Positions 11,507 through 21,800 of a stretch of 60,000 bases of DNA are shown here, piece after piece (the first letter of the stretch is position 1; the number at the start of each line of letters is the position of its first letter). Made by a program: the position numbers and the translations under genes. The stretch is from Lineus longissimus. Lineage: Eukaryota > Nemertea > Pilidiophora > Heteronemertea > Lineidae. Under the pieces are notes generated by a model that saw nothing but the letters and a program-made list of their open reading frames with translations, was not told where the DNA came from and did no database searches. The stretch covers positions 16,246,001-16,306,000 of the forward strand of contig NC_088317.1 in the NCBI RefSeq assembly GCF_910592395.1, written 5' to 3'.

Positions 11507-12582
11507 AAATAGCAGAGTATCAATGAGTGATGTGTACTAACAATAGGGGTGGGGTCAAAGTTTTTTTAATCCGAAGAGCACGAATAAAAATCTGTTTTTG
11601 GCGTAAGACGAAAGTTTTGGCAAGAAAGTAGGTTAAAAACATGTAACATTTGAGAAGATCTTTTAAAATTTATAATGTTTTGCAACAAAATTTGAGAAGT
11701 TCCATACTGATTAGAGATGAATATAGTCTTGGACAGTGAATTATTCGGTGATGAATAATTTCACGCCTTCACGGACTAAAACTGTTTTGAAATGTATGAA
11801 TATCTGCAAGAACAAAACTGAATCGATTTTGTCATGTGTTTTAGGTAATTGTCATGGAAACGCATAGAAATCACAAAGAATTATAAGATTTTCTCCGATT
11901 GAAAATACAGCTGACAATGGTCAGCACAACAGAAGGAGTCGTTCTATGATAATATTAAGAATGGAACTTTTTCATTAAAATATCAAGAAGTTTTCGCATA
12001 AATTCATTGTCATGTAAGAGTATTAATCACAAGCACACAAGCAAAACCCATTATTGGAAATACATGTAACAGGTTTTGAAGTAATAGGTTTTGAAGTACC
12101 AAATGGGTTTTTACATTACCTAATGTATAAAATGTACAGGTCATGTATACACGTATAAACTATATACGGTTGTTAATGAATTTATTGTGACGCTACATGT
12201 AAGTTTGCTATCAAATATACAAAATGGTGTACATGTATGTTGATATAAATAGGAACTTCTCAAATACACACTTGTATCGGCAAATCGTTTAAATTGTTGC
12301 TCCCTGCTAACTGGCCCAGTAGATTAATCTCTGAAATATACATGCTCATCTCTACTGGACTATATATACATAAAGCACATTGATTAATTAAATAACAGTT
12401 AGATTGTACAGCAATTGAATTAAATCGCCCAGATAATCATACTTGTTAACCTGGGAGATTTAAGAAGAACACAGTCAAATCATTTCAATAAATATCCCAA
12501 TACAAAGTGGAGATTTTCAAGTCAAATTTTTTTAATAAATAACCCTATATAGTATTAACCCAGGTAATTGGTGATATTTATA
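11507..12582. other. AT-rich DNA, no feature seen
   Basis: Low-GC spacer with scattered ACATGTA words. I saw no ORF, RNA gene or transposon end. Confidence 0.4.
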
Positions 12583-12918
12583 AAAGACTAGTAAATGCTT
12601 TTACTACTTCATGTACATTTACACTAGCCACCTCTGTAGAAAACTGTAGTAAAAGCATTTACTAGTCTTTATAAGTATTAGCCATTGTTTCTCAGATTAC
12701 CAAGTATTAACCCAGGTAATGGCCGATATTTATAAAAGACTAGTAAATGTTTTTACTTTAAACTTCATGTACATTTACACTAGCCACCTCTGTAGAAAAC
12801 TGTAGTAAAAGCATTTACTAGTCTTTATAAGACTAGTAAATGCTTTTACTTTAAACTTCATGTACATTTACACTAGCCACCTCTGTAGAAAACTGTAGTA
12901 AAAGCATTTACTAGACTG
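12583..12918. repeat. Array of three palindromic hairpin units
   Basis: Each unit has AAGACTAGTAAATGCTTTTA on the left and the exact complement about 40-45 bp to the right (first pair 12583-12605 with 12648-12669, then similar pairs near 12735/12803 and 12828/12897). The shared loop contains TACACTAGCCACCTCTGTAG. Units 2 and 3 abut directly. It looks like a foldback element amplified in tandem. Confidence 0.85.
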
Positions 12919-13420
12919 CATAAATATTAGCTATTGTTTCTCAGATTACCAAGTAAATAACTCCGGAAGAACAAAGTCAAATTATCTCAATAATAAACAA
13001 CAAAATTGGCTGAGTTATTTTCCCAAATGATGTAAATAAACAACCCAGTCCCTGATAATCATACTCGAACAAATTGTTAGAATCAACAAGAACCAAGAAA
13101 AAAATACTTTTGATTAATTGTATGACCTTGATATGGAAATGAAAGATTACTCCATCCTTGAACCCAGGTAACAACAATATGGTATATAGGAGAACCAATG
13201 CAAATGAATCCCCCCTCCCCCCACCCCCGATTAACCCATGTCATTCTACTTGAACAACCAAGAGGAAAACAATAAATAACCAAAGATAGTTTATAATTGA
13301 TCGTAAACAAATCAAATTTCAACATCGATTCCTTCAATATTTCATATTTCATCCCGAGAAACGAATTCTTGACATTCCACTTAACAAAGTAAATTCCTTA
13401 CATATCAAGCGTCCATCTTA

Positions 13421-13586
13421 GGGCCGAATTTACGAAGGGTGTTTAAGAGTTAGACGCGTGGAAATTCTACATAATCAGTTTCAGGGCCTAATGCGGTTTT
13501 CATGAAGAAACCCTGCAAGGCCCTGACTCTGTCTATTCAGACATTAAACGCTGTTTTAAGCTAAACACCCTTTGTAAATTCGGCCC
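13421..13586. mobile_element. PIF/Harbinger-like MITE, 166 bp
   Basis: The left end GGGCCGAATTTACGAAGGGT and the right end are inverted copies over about 28 bp (right end reads ACCCTTTGTAAATTCGGCCC). A 3-bp TTA duplication flanks it at 13418-13420 and 13587-13589. The G/C-rich tip and TTA target are typical of PIF/Harbinger. No coding capacity. Confidence 0.85.
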
Positions 13587-13589
13587 TTA

Positions 13590-14129
13590 ATGTCTCTGAA
13601 AGCGAGTTTGATTGAGAAATGAATGTCTACTAGGTGTCCGTGTTGCGGAGTAATGTCATGTTTTCAATAGCACCATTATGACTTGAGTGACACCTCCAAA
13701 AATTGTGAGAACGTCCAAACATTTTCGGAGGGTTAGATTCGTCCAAAATCAACAGATTTATCCGTGATTATCCTTTGTAAGAGTATATCTCTCCAAAAAG
13801 TCAAAGTCTCTCATACAAAAATGTCTCAAAGGATACATTTCACTGAAATGTACAAGTTCAAACTTGTTCTGAAGTTCAGATAAGTAGCTGTATCTTCCCG
13901 TATTATTATAACATACCGTTTCCTACCTATGGAGGAGATAAAATATCTTAGTTTGTCGATTCCTCCTCTAAGCCATGAAACGTTATTTTGATTTTCACAA
14001 CGTCTTTTTGAAAGATTTCTACAGAAAACCATGAAAGTGTCCTTCCAACGAGAAAACCAATTACGCTGCTTTCATTCTCCTGGAATCATGAAAAGTTCTT
14101 TCTGAGATAATCTTGGTCCGACGAAGAAT
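13590..14129. other. RYK 3' UTR and downstream flank
   Basis: Follows the RYK stop codon on the minus strand. The 3' UTR must begin here, but I could not place a polyadenylation site with confidence. Confidence 0.4.
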
Positions 14130-14241
14130 TTAAATGTAACGCCCGAGCGCTGTATAAAAGTCTTGAAGACACACGAGGAGTTGCGAGAACTTTGGCCGAT
14201 CGTCTGGGGAGAGAGCCCAGCAGCATGCCATCACAGCAAAC
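14130..14241 (-). CDS. RYK: RYK last coding exon
   Basis: 112 nt from TTTCTTTAG to TAA at 14132-14130. It encodes FAVMACCWALSPDDRPKFSQ through DFYTALGRYI. The hydrophobic C-terminus is a possible PDZ-binding end, as suggested for other RYK proteins. Confidence 0.95.
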
Positions 14242-15772
14242 CTAAAGAAAAGAGAGCAGATACATGAGATTATTTGTATTCAGATATTAGTAACGTTCAT
14301 GTAGGACAGTTGGCCTATTCTCAAAATCAGATTTGTAGGGTGATACATAAATGACAAATGTACTTCTACCGTGGTTAGGACGGAGTATTGGGGCAGTTGT
14401 AGCGCAGTGGAAGAGAGTTGGCCTCATGATCAAGAGGTTGTGGGTTTGATTCCCGGCCGAATCACTGCTTGGTATTGCTACAGGAGTTAGCTCCCTGGAA
14501 CAGTATACGCTGTTCTTCTTCACTACTATAATGGACGTAGAGCTGAAATAGTTTGTTACACATCTCCTCCGTCAATTCAGATCGGATGACCTCGAAACTT
14601 TTCCTGAAAGTCGTGGTTAATATGGAGATGGTCCTCGCCCGGTTAAATGGGTAAACTTTGCAGCGATCTCGGAGAAATAGCATTTTTTGTTCTTTCTATA
14701 TATGGGCATACTCATTAATGTGGTTAATACCAGGTAGCAGTCGTCATATTGAACTTTATGACCAGTGCCTTTAGCCAAGGAGGAGAGAGTCCACGCAAGC
14801 GACTCATGTTACTCACTTGATGGGGTCTTTGCTTGCCCTGACATAGACACTAAAACACAAGGAACAAGTTATACTTACAATTCGTCGGGGCAGTTCATTG
14901 GTTGAGCTATTCGGTATCCTTCCCTGAGGTATGCGGCCATTTCAAATGGATCGACGTCGACGTACGGCTGTTGACCTAGCGTCATTAGCTCCCATAACAC
15001 GACACCAAACGCCCACTGAAAATCAACGCGGAACTAGGTTCAGTTGCAATGGGGGGGGGGGGGGGGGGGGGAGGGGGCTGGAGAGCTGGTCAATTTGATT
15101 ATCATTACAATATTGAGCAGGGGAATAATCTCTTTTCTGTACTGACGTCGAAACCTCGGGTCTTGGGAAGCCATTACAAAAGAACTTCAACATTTATCTC
15201 TGTTGGATGTCTATCGCTGGGGGTGTGAAGAGGGGGTTTAGGGGTGACTCCTGGCCATGAGCTAGTCAGGAACAGCATGAGGCCCGAAAGGGACACAACC
15301 CATCTTCCCATTACTGGTAAAATGTCTTACCAGATCGCTAGCAGTACTGAACTTTCTCTCAATCAGTGACTCCAACGCCAGCCACTTGACCGGCCGGTTT
15401 TCGTTGTCTCCTAAACAGTGGTAGTCGTTGGGGAAGAGATCGCGGGAAAGGGCGATATCGGTGAGACGTATCGTCAGGTCACTGTCGATGCTGAAAGAAA
15501 CAAACAAAGCATTTTATTAACCAATTTAGGGGATTGGGTTTTGTCAAAATTTCAACCTGATGAAACTCACCAACAGGAGTTAATTTCCAAAGGCTAGCGA
15601 TTGTATAGTATTTGAGTCGGCCAACACTTTCTCACTGGGACCTGAACAATTGGGCTACTTCAGGATGAAACCCGAAACCGGTGAAAATGTTATTTTAACA
15701 GATTTCTCTGGATGAAAAATGAAAATGAAATGAAATGATGAAAAGCTGAACATAGACACACCAAATTTCACA

Positions 15773-15811
<39 letters not shown>

Positions 15812-18800
15812 TATTATCACTTTGGCTTCATGGCCCAGACTTGGGCCTGTGCCACTTCAAACTTCAAATTCATTTTCATACAAAATATTGCAGAAAACGA
15901 AAAAGGTTTTCATCAACTTACACCATATTCCTTGTTGCCACATCCCTATGCACTATTTTTCTCCGATGAAGATATTGTAACGCTCTGATGACTTGGATAG
16001 CCATGAACACTAACTGTTGGGTGGAGAGTGCCTACAAATGGATACCAAGAGGGAAGACATGTAAACCATTATCATTACCGGCGTTGTAACCCTATTGGAT
16101 TTTTACCGGAGGTATGGAGTCCACTATAGGCTACTGTCCACCTATGATGGATCTTTTACTTGCCCTGGCATAGACACTCAGGTACAAGGGACCACGGCTT
16201 TTAGTCTCATCCGACAGACCCTCGACTATTTCATACGTTAATGTACGTGTTGTGAAGAGCCAGGAATTTTAGTTCCTTGAAAGCAATGCCGGTTCATCCA
16301 GGAATACAATCCTGGGTTCTCCCCGGGATCGAACCCGGGCCCTATTGCGTGGTAGCCAGCAGTGTTAACCACTAGGCTATGAGGCTCCTCAAAGGTCAAA
16401 GTTGATGGAGAGGTCAAGGTTACCTGATAGTCTATCTCTATATTAATACTGATTCTAATTGACTCTCTTTGTCCAATTCCAACTTCAGCCTTCAATTTAA
16501 TTCGCTGGCATTTCAGTTGTTGTCAACTTGAGCGTTATGTACACTTTCGTGGAGATTTTCACAAAACCGAGTCACACAATGGTGGACACACATGTAACAT
16601 GCATCGATCAACTAAATATAGGATATTCTCTAGTTTTAGTAAACTTACATGTGCTGTGACGTCAGATGCTTTACACCTCAGTAAGAACTTTTTAAGATTG
16701 CCCTCGGTTGAGTAGGGGTAGAGTAATAGAGGCTGCATCTCATTCTCTAGACAAGCACCGATGATGGGGTTGATATTTTTATGGCTCAGGTCCTTCAGCA
16801 TGCAGCTCTCACGCAGCATCATGTTGGTCTGGTCGTGGCGAGCTTGATCTGGAAATACGACAGACACAATTGGCTGGTTTTAAACTTCACCTTAAGACTG
16901 ACACCTTACTTGCCCTCTGGGAGCTCTGCATAGCCTATTCCAAGGTCTCTTTCAGGCCAATAAGTGACCAAAATTGTTGGCAATCTCGAAAATCAAAAAC
17001 AGATATGGAACAAACTGGTACACTAGCAATGAGTTTTGGACGGCCCGGTAGAGAAAAGATTTGCTTGAGTGTACCGATACTTTATAATTTGCCAATTTCT
17101 TTCCAGCGAAAAAAACAATATTTTTTCACGAGTGCACCAATGGTAATTTACCTGTAACTGTCTTTACGAAAATATCCTGATCCATAGAAGTGTCGATTTC
17201 TATTTCATCCTCCTCATTGGCGACATGAAGGACACCATGATAGATACGACCAAATGTGCCTGGAATAAGAAGATATTTATAAAGTTCCATTGTCGATTTC
17301 ACAACATATGATACCGTAAATCTGCCTCGAATGCGAAGACTTTTAAGTTAGTTTGTCGATTTTACAACACGTTTTACCGTAAACCGTGCGTGCAGTGCAC
17401 CAGCCCAGAGAACAATCATGCAGTGACTTGCTCAAGACCATAAACAAACTTTAAACTCACCTTGTGCAGTGCACCAGCCCAGAGAGCAACCATGCAGTGA
17501 CTTGCTCAAGACCATAAACCAACTTTTAACTCACCTTGTGCAGTGCACCAGCCCAGGGAACAACCATGCAGTGACTTGCTCAAGACCATAAACAAACTTT
17601 CAACTCACCTTCTAATAAAACCTCCCTCAACGTAATCTGGTCCCTGTTGATCGCAATTTCCGATAACGAAATGACGGGATCTATTTTTAGCTCATTTACA
17701 GTGGCGGCACTGTGTTGTTTTGCTCGACCGTGACTCGTGAATGAGCCAGGCAGCGTGTGACTAGAGGCGTAATCTGAAAGAAAAAAAAATTTGTTTACAT
17801 TTCAAAATTCTAAGATGTTGTCAACAGTGCTCTGGTTAGGGCTAAAATTTGCTCGGAAAGAACATGACGATGGCTAAATGATGTTAAAATTCGGAATAAA
17901 TTGGAGCCAAGTCTCTGTCACACAATCCAGAATTCTATCTGAGATCAGGGTAACCTGTGATTGTTCTGTCACGAGTGCTGAGTACTACTCTCATTATGAT
18001 ATTGAGCAACGAAAATATCAAACTCTTTTAAATCCATCCAATTCCTTCATCTGATTTGGATGGACGTTAATTGTCTTCGAGGGAGTTTGATACCCAAGGT
18101 TTTTGTTAGTTTAGGCCAGGCTGGGTATTAAGGCTTTCGAAATCCCTGATGTGGGCATGGACCTCGGCACTTAAACATTTCACACGATTCACCAAAAAGG
18201 ATTCAAGTTCCTTCTCAGCGACACTGGAACATCTTCAAGAAAGTGATTTTTGACAAAATTAAAAGTCGATATGTGACCCGCTCTACCAAAACTAGGCGCT
18301 TGTCGCATCTGAACTTGACAGGTTGATACGGACTTGTTGTTCATTTCCCTATTGTAGACCTTTTGTGAAATGTGACCAAATCAGTTTGTAATAGATTTCA
18401 CAAAAGGTCTACAATAGGGAAATGAACAACAAGTCCGTATCAACCTGTCGAGTTCAGATGCGACAAGCGCCTAGTTTTGGTAGAGCGGGTCACATATTAT
18501 CAAAGAAATTGTTAGAACTGATGTAATATTAGACTGGTGTGTCTCTTATTACAGTGTTTTCTTACTGAGGTAGTCTTTTTGTGAAGTTCCTGGTAGACTA
18601 GCCGTGGTACAAGTGGTCGTGTTGGGCGTCTCTGAGCGCAGGAATGCCTGCTGTGACAGGGCTTGAGAACTGCTTGTGTCTCCTCCGTCGGGCGGTTTTA
18701 AACTGAAAAGAATGAAATTTATTGAAGTTTGTGAAGGTCAATGCCTGTTTTTTAAATGTTTTAGATAACACTGAAATATTCAAGGCCCAAATCTGGGCCA

Positions 18801-21800
18801 CAAAGTCTTATTTGATGATGATGATTATAATGGATGAGCTTCGGACAACTTCCCGATCATTTTTCTTCAAATGACACGTACCTCATTCTTTCGTTACGCC
18901 GCGTTTTCTGCGTCTTGATGTAATAGATGACGATACTTGATATGATGAGTAGGATAAGACCGCACATACACCCGATACCGATGTAGTAATAATTTATAGA
19001 GGCGGGCGTGTAACTGCCTATCCGTGTCGGATCTGAAATGAACAGGAGAGGAAATGTAATAAGAAGCTACAATAATTTCATCATTTGCACCATAACAATG
19101 TCCATTCTTTGCAACAACTAACCTCTCCCCAGGCTCCTGTGTCCTTTACAAACTCACGACATCCCTATGTTGCTGATGTAAATCTATAAACATGCTAAAA
19201 GATTACAAATTTGAAGCGATAATCTCCAAAATGTTACTCGCTCTACCAAAACTAGGCACTTGTCGCATTTGAACTCGACAGGTTGATACGGACTTGTTGT
19301 TCATTTCCCTATTGTAGACCTTTTGTGAAATCTATTACAAACTGATTTGGTCACATTTCACAAAAGGTCTACAATAGGGAAATGAACAACAAGTCCGTAT
19401 CAACCTGTCAAGTTCAGATGCGACAAGCGCCTAGTTTTGGTAGAGCGGGTCACAAATGAGGTAGTCTCCGACTCTGATATTACAAAGATCTGATCAAAAC
19501 TTACCGTTTAAAGAATAAGTGTCATTGATATATTTATAAGTATCGTCTGGTTTATTATTATTCCGATAAAACAGCTCTTCATCGTCTGAAAGAAAATCCA
19601 TAAATCACGTTAATATTTTGCAAAAGATATGCCAGCCTGACAGGATGTTTTGTTTACATATGAGGACAATCAGTGCTTCCCTCTGTTGGTGCAGTGTTGA
19701 ACTAGTGCTTCCCTCTGTTGGTCTAGTGTTGAACTAACACTTCCAAACAGTACTGGACTTCTGCTCCATTAGATTCCCTAACACCCCTCCCCTTCCTTTC
19801 CTCGGACAGGCTGCAAGCTCGGCAAGTTGGAATGCCTGCCTGATTCTCAGCAATCTGGGGAACTGATTCTCCAGGATGATCAGTGAAGACCTGAACTTGA
19901 ATGTCTCCACTAATGAGACTTCAAGTCAAATATTTCTAATAGCATTCCGCGAAGATGATGTCACTGCAGCTTCTGCCCTCTATTTCCCCATCGCTGAATT
20001 ACAGGCAATGTCGGACAAACATGCGGTTTCGTAATGGATTCAGGCTTTCTAACTAGGGCAGTTAGATTCAATCTGGCACATATCCGAGTGTTGGAAATAC
20101 TACATAATTGTTCTGAATATTTCTCTCTCTGACTCTATAGTATCATTCATGCTAAAAACAATGCAGGGTCAAAGATAATTGACTTTGAAATAAACTCAAA
20201 TGCGTAGAAATAAGTGTCGATGTCCGACTGTCACGTGACTAAGACGTCATCAATATCTTATGCAAATGACCCTGTGAGCTATAAATAGTAACTTCGCGTA
20301 ATGCTATTTATCATATTCTTCTTTATTTCATAGTAACCTCTAGCATGAACTCAAATGTCCAAACTTACTTTTTATACACATTTTCCGCCGTTTTATCGTC
20401 AAGACTGTGACGTTAGTAGCAGAGTACATCGTCACGTTGAGATTCACCTGGAAATCAACCTCCGCGCTCATTTTACCCGTACACGGGAGCGTGATTTTAA
20501 AAACTGCAATCGAAACGATAGAACTGACAAAATCTGGAAACACCCCAGGAAGAAAGCTTTGTTTTTTGGTCAATAATATACGGTCTATAAAATTCTTTGA
20601 ACAAGGCTTTTGTTATGTTATAAATGCATGTGCCTAAATCTATAGTGTATGATATATCAAATTGGTGCAGGAGTCAAAACTCCACAAAAACTTGAAAACA
20701 GTTTGTGTTTTCTTAAAGTCTAGCAGTCTGGTGCTGCCACCTCGAGTCAAAAGCAGGAACCAAGTCATTGTATTTTCAGTTTCAAGCATGCCCAAGTGGA
20801 GTATAGGCAGCAACTAAAGTCCAAACCAGGGTACTATTAACCAGACATCATCTCTGCCTTTCATGTCCAAGAAAATCACATCTTAAAGGCCTTGAGCTGT
20901 TCGTTAAAATTTGAAATTCAGAACAGAATTTGAAAATTTCCAACTTGAAAAATGCCCACTGAAAATGAATATTTCAACATTGCTGTTGTGTAAACAGCTA
21001 TACAGATACTATACATACCAAGTTTCAGCTAAGTTGCATGCATAATAACTGCACAACGGCATTGTGTGTAATTTCTGGCCTACGATTAAATTCGACTGTC
21101 TTACCCTTTAAGAATATCCTAACCGTATCTGCTTACCTTGTGCTTTCGTCGGCACGATACCATCTTTAGAGACGTTAGTCTGCGGATGCTTCATGGCTCG
21201 GTAGTTGGAGACATGGAAGTCCAGATTATAAAACATTTGCTGAAATAACGGACAATAAACAAAAGTGAAATCATTGTCATAACTAGGTGCAAATAGTCTT
21301 TTTTCAGGACAATATGTGAAATGAATAAAGAAGAGTAAATGCTTTTACTGAAAACCTCATGTAATTCTGCCGAGAATTAATATAAGGAAATCACGCATTG
21401 CTTGGCCAAGTTACAGATTTAGCCAATAAAATGGTTTCTTTTGTCCGATTTTCTACAATAACAGGGAGATGTGGCATATTTTTGTCCACTTCTGCTGTAA
21501 ATTTGTGATATGAATAAAGAAGAGTAAATGCTTTTACTGAAAACCTCACGTAATTCTGCCGAGAATGAAGGAAAACACGCATTGCTTGGCCAAGTTACAG
21601 ATTTTGCCAATAAAACGGTTTCTTTTGTCCGATTTTCTACAATAACAGAGAGATGTGGCATATTTTTTTCCACTTCTGTCAATTTAAACCCACTTAAGGC
21701 GGGGGAAAAACTAAAATCCTCCAAAAATCGGAAACGTCTCATCCCTGCCTTACTTACATGTTGTGACTTCGTGTTCTGCCATGCAAAATAAATCTCGGTG

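Noticed and set aside
16238-16495. Coding frame in the RYK intron repeated at 37634-37846
   Set aside because: Both are translations of the same tRNA-derived SINE.
21419-21757. Extension of the WIF exon through the downstream open frame to 21419
   Set aside because: A strong GTAAGTAAG donor at 21757 and exact phase match to the next WIF exon show the extension is intronic.
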